NCBI RefSeq assembly: GCF_003025615.1
Contig: NZ_PYMJ01000006.1
Span: forward strand, 124,001 to 188,000
From: Photobacterium frigidiphilum
Lineage (GTDB): Bacteria; Pseudomonadota; Gammaproteobacteria; Enterobacterales; Vibrionaceae
Direction of reading: 5' to 3'
Length of the DNA: 64,000 nt
The notes under the pieces were generated by a model. The model was not told where the DNA came from and did no database searches. It saw only the letters and a program-made list of their open reading frames with translations. This document shows positions 32,802-41,992 of the stretch, in pieces. The translations under genes were made by a program, and so were the position numbers. Within the stretch, counting starts at the first letter, position 1. The number at the start of each line of letters is the position of its first letter.

Positions 32802-32943
32802 GGCGTTGCCGGAGATTTGCGAAAGCTTGCAACTCGCAATGTGTTCAAAAGTTCCGTTAAACGTCACATCAAATATGCCCTTGCGGCGACTGCTAAGAAC
32901 CTATCGAAAACTGAGAGAGTTAACCAATGGCAAAGAAGCTTGA
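32457..32943 (+). CDS. Tail assembly chaperone, long form made by -2 ribosomal frameshift
   Basis: Zero-frame codons AGC-AGG-GGG-CGA occupy 32784-32795. A slip of two bases back after GGG (32790-32792) continues as GGC-GAC-CTT-AAG from 32791 and stays open for 50 codons: GDLKALPEICESLQLAMCSK, then VPLNVTSNMPLRRLLRTYRK, ending at the stop 32941-32943. The long form would be about 162 residues. Mu itself is the known case of a -2 shift in this gene pair; other contractile and flexible tails use -1. A -1 shift here would meet a stop after 22 codons. The extension overlaps the tape-measure start by 17 bases. Confidence 0.75.
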
Positions 32944-34705
32944 AACCGATATTGTCTTAAACCTTGCGGGCAACTTAGCGGCTAAGGCACGTCAGTATGG
33001 TAATTCGATGGGTGACTTCGCCAAGAAAAATAAAAAAGCCATGACACTCGTTAAAACCTCGACAGCCGCAGCTGGTCGAGGTATCGACGCTTTAGGCAAT
33101 CGCTATGTGGGTATGGCGACAGCATTTGCAACAGGCGCAACCGTGCGCAATGTGGCAGCATTTGATTCTCAGATGACTCGTATCGGCACAAACGCAAAGC
33201 TGTCAAGTGAGCAGGTTGACGTGCTAACCAAGTCCATTGAAGACTTTTCAACTCAATCAGATATTCGAATCGATACAACAACTCTGGCTTCAGGCGTTGA
33301 TACCTTACTTGGTAAAACAGGTGATCTTGAATTCGTTATGGATAACCTTGAGAACATGGGTGTGTTCATGCAAGCATTTGGGGCTGATGCTGAATCGACA
33401 GGTGCTTTGTTTGCTCAGTTCCGCGAGAAAGGTATTCGTGATTCAGAAGCGGTGATGCAAACCATTGATGAACTCTATGGCCAGTTCGCTATTGGTAGTG
33501 TGAGTGTTAAGGATTTGGCTGGGATATCAGAGCAGCTTTTTGCAACCTACCAAGCAAAAGGCCCTGAAGCGATTACACAGATGTCTGCACTTGTTCAATT
33601 ATTTGCAAAGGCAAAAGGTAATGCAAACGAATCGCTAACATCTATCCAAGCGGTGTTTAATACATTCTCAGATAAGAAAAAAGTGGAGTTTTTAGATTCA
33701 AAAGATATTGAAGTTTTTAAAAAAGGTACAAAAGAGCTGAGGGAACCAGCTGAACTCTTACTTGAAATTCTTGAAGCCGCAAATAACAACCCAATGGCGT
33801 TAGGTGATGTATTTGATCAAACAGCGATCCAAGGCTTGGCATCCCTATACTCACAGGAAAATAAAGAACTGTTGCTACAAATGGTATCTGGCACTGGCGA
33901 ACTAGGATCTACGCAAGAGGCTGCTGCTACGAACGCTGCTACTTTAAACAGCTCCATGACCTCTCTAAATAACTCATTCAATAAATTTGCCAACCAAAGG
34001 CTTGCTGAACCTATCGAAGAGCTCGCTGATGCAATTAACAGCGTTGACGATGAAACCATTCAGAACTGGTTGAGGTGGGGGGAAGCGGCTGCTTGGGCTG
34101 TAGGTGGTTTGGTTGTAGCTAAGAAAGGTTTAGATGTAGTAAATGCTGCCGGAAGGTTCCTAGGCAAAGGAAAAGGTGGCGATGCAGGCGGTAAAGGTGG
34201 ATTTCAAGACTTAGGCGCTATGCCAGTCTTTGTTGTGAATATGCCAGGTGGCGGCATGGGTGGTTTAGGTGGTGATATTCCCGATGGAAAGGGAAATGGT
34301 GGCAAAGGACCTGGTGGAACTAAACCAAGCAAAACGGGCGCTGCTTTAAAAGGCGCTGTGGCAGCGACGATTATCTATCCGGTTGTTGATATTGTGCTTG
34401 ATTCTCTAATTGGTGATACAGGTTTTGGTAAGTGGGCCAAATCTACCACGCTAGGTGATTTGTTTGGAGGGCCTTCAGATAAGGCCATAACAGAAGAAAA
34501 GGTAAATGCTTATTTGAATGAACCATCAAATCAAAGCAGCCCTTCTTATTTGACAGGGAATTACGCCCAACCTAGTAGTCAATCTAATTATCCTGTAGGT
34601 GGAAACGTAAACGTTAAAGTCGATGTGTCTGATAAAAGAGTAACGGCTTCAGTGACATCATCTTCACCAACTATTCAAATCGACCCAGATACCGGAATAA
34701 ATTAA
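32927..34705 (+). CDS. Tail tape measure protein
   Basis: 592 residues, with the TP901-type N-terminal region (AAFDSQMTRIGTNAKLSSEQ and QAFGADAESTGALFAQFREK) and a Gly-rich low-complexity stretch (about 410-460) followed by a C-terminal hydrophobic segment. Its length sets tail length. It is short for the family, predicting a compact tail, consistent with a Mu-like particle. Confidence 0.88.
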   Translation: MAKKLETDIVLNLAGNLAAKARQYGNSMGDFAKKNKKAMTLVKTSTAAAGRGIDALGNRYVGMATAFATGATVRNVAAFDSQMTRIGTNAKLSSEQVDVLTKSIEDFSTQSDIRIDTTTLASGVDTLLGKTGDLEFVMDNLENMGVFMQAFGADAESTGALFAQFREKGIRDSEAVMQTIDELYGQFAIGSVSVKDLAGISEQLFATYQAKGPEAITQMSALVQLFAKAKGNANESLTSIQAVFNTFSDKKKVEFLDSKDIEVFKKGTKELREPAELLLEILEAANNNPMALGDVFDQTAIQGLASLYSQENKELLLQMVSGTGELGSTQEAAATNAATLNSSMTSLNNSFNKFANQRLAEPIEELADAINSVDDETIQNWLRWGEAAAWAVGGLVVAKKGLDVVNAAGRFLGKGKGGDAGGKGGFQDLGAMPVFVVNMPGGGMGGLGGDIPDGKGNGGKGPGGTKPSKTGAALKGAVAATIIYPVVDIVLDSLIGDTGFGKWAKSTTLGDLFGGPSDKAITEEKVNAYLNEPSNQSSPSYLTGNYAQPSSQSNYPVGGNVNVKVDVSDKRVTASVTSSSPTIQIDPDTGIN

Positions 34706-34716
34706 AGGGGCTATAA

Positions 34717-36036
34717 ATGGCATTTGAAGATCGTTTAAACGCCTCCATTCGTGGTGTTGAATTTTTCCTAGATGACGCAAGCGGTGACTTTGGTCGCCGC
34801 GCTATCCCTCATGCTTACCCTAAGCGTGAACAAGGCTATACCGAAGATAATGGTAAAGTACTCCAGCAAGAAATCATTAATGGCCGTACGGTGGGTGATG
34901 GCTACTTTGAAAAGCTAAAACAAATCATTGAAGCGATTAACACGCCAGGGCCGTGTGAAATGATCCACCCTTGGTTTGGTATTCGTAAAGTTCAAGTTGG
35001 TAAAGGCAGTTTTAAGTTAGTCAACAAAACAGACGGCTTAGCCACCTTTAACTTTGAAGTTTTTGAAGTGGGTGAAAACCTCTTCCCTAACGCTAAAAGC
35101 GATACGGCCAATCAAGTCAAAGCAGAATCTGAAAAGTCACAAGACGCGGCGAACGCTGCCTTTGAAGAAGACTTCGATGAAACGGCCACGGAAGGCGTGG
35201 GCGATATGGTTGACCAGTTCTTAGATGACTTGGATGAATTTACCCGTGGTTTGCCTTCATTACCTAGTGAACTTAGAGAGTGGACAGATCGCCTTATGCG
35301 CGCCAAAGATTCTATTGGCAAGCTTTTAGCCTACCCTGGTGAACTAGCGCGTGAAACCATGGGACTATTGGAAGATGTGAAAGGTGTGGTGACAGACCCT
35401 ATTCGAGCACTCGATGTTTACCAGAACGTGCAAAACCGTTGGGATGGTATGCGAGCAGAGCTTGCTGTAACGGGCGGGTTAAGTCGCAATATCGATAGCG
35501 CCAATGGCTTTGCTAGTTCAGTGTCCACGGTGGCCAACCCAGCCAAACAGCAAGCGATTCTAGATAATGCCAACGCCTATAAACGATTAATTTTAAACTC
35601 AGCATCTGTATCGAAAGCGGCGGCGATGGGTAATGCCAATGTTAGCTTTGATCTTAACGACCAAGTTGACGTGGTTGAAAGCCTTTCAGGCATTGAGCGT
35701 AATACCATCATGACAGGCCAGCGCTTGAAACAGATTGGTTACGGCATTGCTGATGAACTTGCGGCCCTTTCTGCTGATGCGGTTGAAGTGGGAGATTCTA
35801 GTGTGTGGCGTCAGCTGCGTGTGCTTCGCCAGGCAGTGTTGGAAGATACTCGATCTCGTGCTGAGTTATTGCCTCAGTTAAGTATTTACAAACCAATTAG
35901 CACGGTGCCTGTGTCTTTAGTGGCATGGCAAGAAACAGGGAATACAGAGATGCGTCAAAGCATTGTTCGCCGTAATGGGTTTTCTAACCCTTCGTTCATT
36001 CTTCCTTCTGATTTGGTCGAGGTGATCAATGAGTGA
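34717..36036 (+). CDS. Mu gpN-like DNA circularisation / baseplate protein
   Basis: 439 residues. The N-terminal domain SIRGVEFFLDDASGDFGRRA, PHAYPKREQGYTEDNGK is characteristic of the DNA circulation family, followed by a helical body. In Mu this is gpN, a baseplate component (the old circularisation name is historical). Overlaps the hub gene by eight bases. Confidence 0.87.
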   Translation: MAFEDRLNASIRGVEFFLDDASGDFGRRAIPHAYPKREQGYTEDNGKVLQQEIINGRTVGDGYFEKLKQIIEAINTPGPCEMIHPWFGIRKVQVGKGSFKLVNKTDGLATFNFEVFEVGENLFPNAKSDTANQVKAESEKSQDAANAAFEEDFDETATEGVGDMVDQFLDDLDEFTRGLPSLPSELREWTDRLMRAKDSIGKLLAYPGELARETMGLLEDVKGVVTDPIRALDVYQNVQNRWDGMRAELAVTGGLSRNIDSANGFASSVSTVANPAKQQAILDNANAYKRLILNSASVSKAAAMGNANVSFDLNDQVDVVESLSGIERNTIMTGQRLKQIGYGIADELAALSADAVEVGDSSVWRQLRVLRQAVLEDTRSRAELLPQLSIYKPISTVPVSLVAWQETGNTEMRQSIVRRNGFSNPSFILPSDLVEVINE

Positions 36037-37105
36037 TGTTGTTCTCAAGGCTGGCGGGAATGTCTACGGTGGGTGGACGAAGATTAGTGTCACGCGCTCA
36101 ATCAAATCAATGTCTGGCTCGTTTGATTTGGAACTGACGTGGAAATGGCAAGGCTCAGAAGATAAGTACAAATCCTTTATGGACCCAATTAAGCAAGGTC
36201 AGCCTTGTATGGTTGAGATTGGCGGGGAGCGTGTCATTACTGGTTATGTTGATGATTGGGTGCCTAGTTACGATGCAACTCAAGTGGTGATTTCGGTCAG
36301 TGGCCGAGACAAAACCGCTGACTTGGTAGATTGCTCAATCGACTATCCTTCAGGCCAGTTCAATAACCAAACTTTGACGCAGATTGCTAATGTGATCTGC
36401 AAACCCTTTGGCATTAAAGTGATCGTGAATACAGATGTGGGCGCGGCATTTCCTCGCGTTCAAATAGAGCAAGGCGAAACACCGCATGAGCTGCTTTCGC
36501 GTTTGGCTCGTCAGCGTGGTGTGCTTCTTACCAGTGACACGTATGGAAATTTAGTTATCACACGAGCAAGTAAAGAACGTGCGGGTGTGTCTTTAATTCT
36601 TGGTGAGAACGTTTTAGCAGCCCGTGGTCGTTTTAGTTGGCGTAATCGTTATAGCAGCTTCACGGTTAAAGCTGTTGGTGCTTCGTTCGGTGGTTGGGAT
36701 GATGCGCCACTTTCGACGGTAGGTGGAATCAAGGCTGAAGTAAAAGACGAAGAGATTAGCCGTTATCGTCCAATGATTATTATCAATGAAGAAATAACCA
36801 CCGCAGAAGGCGCAGCTAAGCGTGGGCAGTGGGAACGACAACGAAGCTTAGCGATATCAAATGGCGCTGAATACACGGTAACGGGGTGGAGAATTCCGCA
36901 AACGGGTAAGCTTTGGAACTTCAATACGCTTGTCCCTGTTCTCGATGAGATATTAGGTATTGATGAAGAAATGCTGATTGCGTCTGTCATGTTTAGCGAA
37001 GACGATGCAGGCCGATTGGCGGTGGTTAGCGTGGTGAAACCCGAAGCATTCGATATTCCTGCTGAAGCAGAAAAGCAAACGAAACTAGGTGGTGGCCAAT
37101 GGTAA
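36029..37105 (+). CDS. Mu gpP-like baseplate hub (gp44)
   Basis: 358 residues of the phage late control gene D / Mu gp44 family: IKSMSGSFDLELTWKWQG, ISVSGRDKTADLVDCSIDYP and EQGETPHELLSRLARQRGVL. It forms the trimeric hub on which the spike sits. Overlaps the next gene by seven bases. Confidence 0.9.
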   Translation: MSDVVLKAGGNVYGGWTKISVTRSIKSMSGSFDLELTWKWQGSEDKYKSFMDPIKQGQPCMVEIGGERVITGYVDDWVPSYDATQVVISVSGRDKTADLVDCSIDYPSGQFNNQTLTQIANVICKPFGIKVIVNTDVGAAFPRVQIEQGETPHELLSRLARQRGVLLTSDTYGNLVITRASKERAGVSLILGENVLAARGRFSWRNRYSSFTVKAVGASFGGWDDAPLSTVGGIKAEVKDEEISRYRPMIIINEEITTAEGAAKRGQWERQRSLAISNGAEYTVTGWRIPQTGKLWNFNTLVPVLDEILGIDEEMLIASVMFSEDDAGRLAVVSVVKPEAFDIPAEAEKQTKLGGGQW

Positions 37106-37707
37106 CAGAGCGATTAGTACAAAAGTTACTTGCGCCCATTCGACGACGTCTTGTAGGCATGATTTCTCGTGCGGTAGTGACGGATATTAATGACTCGCTT
37201 AAGCGCCAAAATCTACAAATAAAGATTCATTATGATGAGTCCCTGGATAACGTTGAACGATTCCAGAATTATGGCTTTAGCTCTAACCCTTCAAAGAACG
37301 CTGAAGCGATACCAGTGGCCGTTGCTGGCAACCTTGCTGATATCGTGGTGCTTGCAGTAGAGGACAAAAACGTTAGGCCAAAAGATGGTGACGATTTAGA
37401 CGTTTATGTCTATCATGCTGAGGGACACCACATCAAACTTTCTAAAGATGGCAAGGTGCTCATTAGAGCAACCGACGTTACTTTAGAAGCCGCTAACTCC
37501 TTCACTATTATTTCCCCTGAAACATTGATTCAAGGCCCTTTGCATGTAACAGGTGGGATTTCTACAGACCTAGGTATTTTTGCTACTGGCGGCATTACTT
37601 CTGCCAGCGTTGTTAGCGGTTCAGATTTAACCGCAGGCGGCTTTAGCTACCTTGGCCACTTCCACAAAGATGCAGAGAACAGGAATACTTCAGCACTAGT
37701 GGGTTAA
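37099..37707 (+). CDS. Mu gp45-like membrane-piercing spike
   Basis: 202 residues: an OB-like N-terminal domain (RRRLVGMISRAVVTDIN, QNYGFSSNPSKNAEAIPVAV) and a beta-helical C-terminus (ATDVTLEAANSFTIISPETL) ending with SGSDLTAGGFSYLGHFHK. The terminal HFH resembles the iron-binding tip of such spikes (Mu gpV/gp45 have a His-x-His iron site). Confidence 0.88.
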   Translation: MVTERLVQKLLAPIRRRLVGMISRAVVTDINDSLKRQNLQIKIHYDESLDNVERFQNYGFSSNPSKNAEAIPVAVAGNLADIVVLAVEDKNVRPKDGDDLDVYVYHAEGHHIKLSKDGKVLIRATDVTLEAANSFTIISPETLIQGPLHVTGGISTDLGIFATGGITSASVVSGSDLTAGGFSYLGHFHKDAENRNTSALVG

Positions 37708-37709
37708 CT

Positions 37710-38165
37710 ATGAGCGTGAGCATCGTGTTCGACATGATGAAAAACACAGGAATCATTATCGAGGGCGGAAGTGTCAATGGCGACACTGTTTCAGCCCTCG
37801 TTTTGATCTCGTTGTTTACCGATGCTCGCGCTGATGAATCCGATACTTTGTCTGATTCCTCTAATGACCTAAGAGGCTGGCCTGGTGACACGTTTTACGA
37901 TGCCCCATGGGGCTCTAAAATTTGGCTGCTTTACCGTGAAAAACTAACTACAGATGTACGTAATCTTGCGGTGAAATACGCAGAGGATGCACTTGCTTGG
38001 ATGTTGGTTGATAGCGGTAATGGCCAGATGGCAAAAAGCGTTGTCGTAACGGGTTCTATTCCTCGCTTTCAAACCTTAGCCTTGAATATCGATATTACTA
38101 AACCAGACGATGAAGTGATTTCATTGACGGTTTCTAAACGATGGGAGGCGCAACGTGCCGTTTAA
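37710..38165 (+). CDS. Mu gp46-like baseplate wedge protein
   Basis: 151 residues. DLRGWPGDTFYDAPWGSKIW is the family-specific core. Part of the simple Mu baseplate (gp46-gp47-gp48). Overlaps gp47 by 11 bases. Confidence 0.88.
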   Translation: MSVSIVFDMMKNTGIIIEGGSVNGDTVSALVLISLFTDARADESDTLSDSSNDLRGWPGDTFYDAPWGSKIWLLYREKLTTDVRNLAVKYAEDALAWMLVDSGNGQMAKSVVVTGSIPRFQTLALNIDITKPDDEVISLTVSKRWEAQRAV

Positions 38166-39222
38166 CGTTCCTACGCTACGCCAGTTAATCGAAAGTGGCC
38201 TAATTGATATTGAGGCTTCACTAGATACTCTGCTGCCTAAGTTTGGTATTGAGCAGGCTTTAAACGCTTCTGTTAGTGGCAGCATTCGCGATCTATATGA
38301 TTATCAAACGTGGATTGTTCGCCAAATCATTCCTTCTTCTGAATCTGAAGACCAAACCATTATCGACACCGCACGTTATGAAGGTGTGCTTCAAAAGCTT
38401 GCGAGCAATGCTTTTGGCCCCGTAACGTTTACTGGTGACGTACCTATTCCCGTTGACACTGTGATGACGCATTCTGATGGCCGCTTGTATCGAGTGACGC
38501 TATCAAATGCGCCGTCTGGTGGCACCGTGGTTGTTCAGGTTGAAGCAGAAGACGCTGGCGTTGCAGGTAACTTAGATTCAGGCCAAACACTTACTTTGGT
38601 TTCTACTGTTCCAGGCATTCAACCAAACGGTATTACAGGTGAGATTTCAGGCGGTGCGGATATAGAGCCAGTAGCACAGGTTCTTGAACGTTTGCTGTTT
38701 CGTAAGCGCAACCCGCCAATGGGTGGAGCGCTTCATGATTATGTGGCTTGGTGCCGTGAAGTATCAGGCGTTACTCGTGCTTGGTGTATCGACTTATATC
38801 AAGGACCTGCCACTGTGGGCTATGCATTCGTCTATGACGAACGCGCCGATATCATTCCAACTTATACCGACCAAGTGGCAATGACTGATTACATTTATCG
38901 CCACCCAGACCCTGCAACAGGTACTGACGTTGGCCGACCAGGTGGCATTGAAGCTGTCTATATTCCTCTTCAATTAAAAGAGACGGATTTGGGTATCACC
39001 ATATCCCCAGACAGCTCCGATTTAAGACAAAGCGTTAAGACCAGTATTGAAGGTTATTTTAAGACGCTTAGCCCTGGTTCAACTCTAAAACTAAGTTCTG
39101 TTCGTACCGCTATTGGTTCAACGCCTGGCGTGGATGATTACGTTCTTGATCTTAGTGCCAATGTTCCTGCTCTATCTAGTGAGCTTCATGCTTTAGGGGT
39201 GATTACATGGGGCACGATGTAG
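38155..39222 (+). CDS. Mu gp47-like baseplate protein J
   Basis: 355 residues of the baseplate J family: IPVDTVMTHSDGRLYRVTLS, EAEDAGVAGNLDSGQTLTLV, and RKRNPPMGGALHDYVAWCRE with VTRAWCIDLYQGPATVGYAF. It forms the wedge ring linking to tail fibres. Overlaps gp48 by 16 bases. Confidence 0.92.
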   Translation: MPFNVPTLRQLIESGLIDIEASLDTLLPKFGIEQALNASVSGSIRDLYDYQTWIVRQIIPSSESEDQTIIDTARYEGVLQKLASNAFGPVTFTGDVPIPVDTVMTHSDGRLYRVTLSNAPSGGTVVVQVEAEDAGVAGNLDSGQTLTLVSTVPGIQPNGITGEISGGADIEPVAQVLERLLFRKRNPPMGGALHDYVAWCREVSGVTRAWCIDLYQGPATVGYAFVYDERADIIPTYTDQVAMTDYIYRHPDPATGTDVGRPGGIEAVYIPLQLKETDLGITISPDSSDLRQSVKTSIEGYFKTLSPGSTLKLSSVRTAIGSTPGVDDYVLDLSANVPALSSELHALGVITWGTM

Positions 39223-39794
39223 AAGCATGGACAGGCTCGATAATGGCACAAATGCCGAAGGGTATTTTGTGGCAAAGAGCACCAGATTCTGACTTATATA
39301 AATACGCTCAAGGTTACGCACCAAGGCTCGTTCAAGCTGAAGATAATGCGAACAATTTATTGCTCGAAATGCGCCCAGAAACGCTTTATCAAACGCTTGC
39401 AGAATGGGAAGAATATTTAGGGCTTCCTGAGTGCGTAGCAGAGCCTAATTCGAACTTTGAGTATCGTCGTTTTGCAGTGATAGAAAAGTATCGCCGTAAG
39501 GGTGGCTTGCAGTCTTGGAATATCCAAAAGTTAGCCGAAGATTTGGGGTTTACCGTTGAGGTTGATGAGACGTTTCCTCACCACTGTTTACGCTCTTGTA
39601 CTTACCCATTATGGGAGCAGAAATACCGCTACATTCTACGCGTTACAGTGTATGGCATTCCAGGTGCTTACATGACGTGTCTTGATAATGTTTTGACGCC
39701 GCTTTTAACCTCTGATGCTGGTGTTCTTGAATGTACTTTAAATCGTTACAAGCTAGGTGGTTTGTATTACGAATTCTATTACGCCAACGAGTAA
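39207..39794 (+). CDS. Mu gp48-like protein (DUF2313)
   Basis: 195 residues of DUF2313: MPKGILWQRAPDSDLYKYAQ and AEWEEYLGLPECVAEPNS, with CLDNVLTPLLTSDAGVLECT at the C-terminus. It connects baseplate to fibres, and the receptor-binding gene follows directly. Confidence 0.88.
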   Translation: MGHDVEAWTGSIMAQMPKGILWQRAPDSDLYKYAQGYAPRLVQAEDNANNLLLEMRPETLYQTLAEWEEYLGLPECVAEPNSNFEYRRFAVIEKYRRKGGLQSWNIQKLAEDLGFTVEVDETFPHHCLRSCTYPLWEQKYRYILRVTVYGIPGAYMTCLDNVLTPLLTSDAGVLECTLNRYKLGGLYYEFYYANE

Positions 39795-39845
39795 TAAAAG
39801 CACTTTAAATGGCGTTTAAACAAGTTTGAAAATTGGAGTTTAGCA

Positions 39846-41897
39846 ATGCATCCTTTACAAAATGGCAGTCAAGATACGAAACGCCCAGGCAGTAAGCCAA
39901 TATCTGGTGCGCCTGGTTGGTTTACTGAAACAGGCGAGAACAACGTCCCTAGTTACCCAGGCGCCGATTGGTTTAACCATGTTATAGCTGAGTTTCAGAA
40001 TATGCTTACGTCTCAGGGGATAGCGTTTGACCCTGAGAATGATGACCACCTTGAGAAAGCATTTAGTTATTTGCAATTGTTAGCCAGATCCAGAAAGCAA
40101 TTAGAGCAGTCTCTAGGATACAACGCGCGAGTATTTCCATATCTTCATGGGGAAAATATAGAAAATGGTTCTGAAATACCAGCGAAAGAAGATACCGTTG
40201 ACGGTATGCCAATAACTCATATTGTTGTTGACGGCAACCCATGCTTGATGGATCCAATTTCTAGTGGAACTGTTTCTAATTTAACAAACCTATCAGCTCA
40301 AGTTGAAGGTGCTCTTGTAACGTTTCGTTATCAAAAGGTTGAGTTACATTCAGTTGACGAAATGACAAGATACCCATCTTTTATAGAAGGGAATAAAGTT
40401 AGAACATATTTCTATAACACCGATGTCGTTTGTGATTGGGAAATTACTCAAAACCCTGAAGCCTCAGATTTTTCCATTCAAATTTCAGCATCACCAAGTT
40501 TGTTTGCCGTTTTAAAACCGTTATTAGGTAATATGCTTACTCCAGAAATGACAGGTGCTTACGGCGATCTTGTTCATGAAGATCATGCAGCAGTACAAGC
40601 TTGTTTGAATTTTTTCGAAGATAAGCAGTTTTATGGAAACGTTGCTGGTGGCCGCAAATACCTTATTGGCGACACAGTAAAAGGACGTGCATTTGCTTCA
40701 ATGGATACCAGTTGCCACTTTAAAGCTAAAGATGGTCTAAACGCCCCAGTGTTGGACTTTTATGCACAATATCAGGTTAGAAAAATAGCGAACGTTAAGT
40801 GGAAAGGGTTTACTGTTGATGGCAATAAAAAAAACCAATCCCCAACCAATGATAACTTGTTGGGTTCAGGGCTTTTAGTTCGTTGTGATGTAGTAAATCC
40901 TTACCTAAATGGTGATGACGTTAACCATACTGGAGAGTTTGAGAATATAGAAGTCTCCGACATACTTTCAAATAATTGCCGGGTTAATGGTATTTACCTT
41001 GGTAAATTAACTTTTGTTGAGCGTAGTTATGATTTTGATAATCTTCGTGGAGCTGGAAATGTAAGCGGCCTTTTTGTTGATAACTACTGCGAATACATCA
41101 CATTTACTCGATTAAACTTTCAGATGAACACGTACGGGATTAGGGATAATGGTGCATCGAACTTGAGCTTTTTAAGTGGTGAAGTTTGTAATAACACTGA
41201 AGCAGCAATCTACATTGAAAAATCAGGTAGGAATACATCAAAAAAAATCATCTCCGGATTAAAAATAAATCACAATAAACGTGGCATTTGGATTGGTCAT
41301 GAGGTCGGAGCAGTAGGAAAGCCAATAGATCATATATCGGTTTTAGGGAATCAGATTCTAGCAAACCAGCAGCAAGGTGTGGTTGGCTCTGGTGGCGTAG
41401 ATGTCGTTGTATTGGATAACTTTTTTAGCGGGAACGGGTATGTATCCCCCGGTGTTTTTGACGATATTTATATGGCTAATGGCTGTAAAAGGTGGCGATG
41501 CGACAATAAACACATAAACAATGGCAATGCTAGAAATGCTGTTAGATACGCGAATGCAGGTCCTGATGGTAAAGAATCACATTGCTATCATCGTGTTGAT
41601 GGGACTTTTGAAGGTTTCGATGAGCCAATTGGTTACGAACCGAATGGTGATCCTACTCTGATTCCTTTAAATGCTAACACAAATATAATTCAAGGGGTTT
41701 TCGAATATTGGAATACTCCTGGGTTACCACCAAGTGATACTGCTGCTAATCTGAAGGCTAGTATTGACTTAACTAAGATCCCATTAGGGACGATATGTAT
41801 AAATAATGCCACGGTCGATGGGTCTGAAAAATGGATTGCTGTTAAACCTACATCTTCTTCAGGTTCTTCCGCTAACATATCTTTTCAACCTATTTAA
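39846..41897 (+). CDS. Tailspike / receptor-binding protein with beta-helix fold
   Basis: 683 residues. The N-terminal 90 residues (GSQDTKRPGSKPISGAPGWF, PGADWFNHVIAEFQNML) resemble Mu-type fibre attachment regions. From about residue 275 the sequence becomes repetitive beta-strand turns with Asn ladders (NVKWKGFTVDGNKKN, DILSNNCRVNGIYLGKLTF, NHNKRGIWIGHEVG), typical of right-handed parallel beta-helix tailspikes that bind or cleave surface polysaccharide. No separate tail-fibre chaperone, second fibre or invertase follows. The active site cannot be named. Confidence 0.8.
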   Translation: MHPLQNGSQDTKRPGSKPISGAPGWFTETGENNVPSYPGADWFNHVIAEFQNMLTSQGIAFDPENDDHLEKAFSYLQLLARSRKQLEQSLGYNARVFPYLHGENIENGSEIPAKEDTVDGMPITHIVVDGNPCLMDPISSGTVSNLTNLSAQVEGALVTFRYQKVELHSVDEMTRYPSFIEGNKVRTYFYNTDVVCDWEITQNPEASDFSIQISASPSLFAVLKPLLGNMLTPEMTGAYGDLVHEDHAAVQACLNFFEDKQFYGNVAGGRKYLIGDTVKGRAFASMDTSCHFKAKDGLNAPVLDFYAQYQVRKIANVKWKGFTVDGNKKNQSPTNDNLLGSGLLVRCDVVNPYLNGDDVNHTGEFENIEVSDILSNNCRVNGIYLGKLTFVERSYDFDNLRGAGNVSGLFVDNYCEYITFTRLNFQMNTYGIRDNGASNLSFLSGEVCNNTEAAIYIEKSGRNTSKKIISGLKINHNKRGIWIGHEVGAVGKPIDHISVLGNQILANQQQGVVGSGGVDVVVLDNFFSGNGYVSPGVFDDIYMANGCKRWRCDNKHINNGNARNAVRYANAGPDGKESHCYHRVDGTFEGFDEPIGYEPNGDPTLIPLNANTNIIQGVFEYWNTPGLPPSDTAANLKASIDLTKIPLGTICINNATVDGSEKWIAVKPTSSSGSSANISFQPI

Positions 41898-41910
41898 TCA
41901 TTAGGCTGTA

Positions 41911-41964
41911 AAACTCTAGGTAATTGAGCAAAAAAATAAATGCTCATTTTCCTAGAGTTTCTTG
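41911..41964 (+). terminator. Terminator at the prophage right end
   Basis: AAACTCTAGG (41911-41920) pairs with CCTAGAGTTT (41951-41960), with an inner TGAGCA/TGCTCA stem. It ends the late transcript and insulates the flanking host gene. It abuts the right terminal repeat. Confidence 0.75.
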
Positions 41965-41987
41965 TTCATATCGCTAGCCGCGCTACA
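41962..41987 (-). repeat. Prophage right terminal inverted repeat
   Basis: Read on the minus strand from 41987 it begins TGTAGCGCGGCTAGCGATAT and matches the left end 8195-8220 at 21 of 26 positions. It terminates in CA on the plus strand, next to the CATCA duplication. Confidence 0.75.
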
Positions 41988-41992
41988 CATCA
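41988..41992 (+). repeat. Target-site duplication, right copy (CATCA)
   Basis: Identical to 8190-8194 and immediately outside the right end. Confidence 0.85.

Larger units (their letters stand above)
8195..41987 (+). mobile_element. Complete Mu-like transposable prophage, 33,793 bp
   Basis: The ends are 5'-TG and CA-3', with a 26-bp imperfect terminal inverted repeat (21 of 26 matches) and a flanking 5-bp duplication. Inside, the order is repressor (minus strand), Ner, transposase A, ATPase B, early small genes, GemA, Mor, lysis genes, terminase, portal, head, contractile tail, baseplate and tailspike: the Mu/FluMu plan. Every structural module I expect is present without an obvious frameshift or stop, so it may be functional. 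No Gam, C or Mom homologue is recognisable. It is inserted in a LysR gene. Confidence 0.95.

Noticed and set aside
36614..36990. Minus-strand frames within the baseplate hub gene
   Set aside because: They are complementary to a gene with clear family features and have no start signals.
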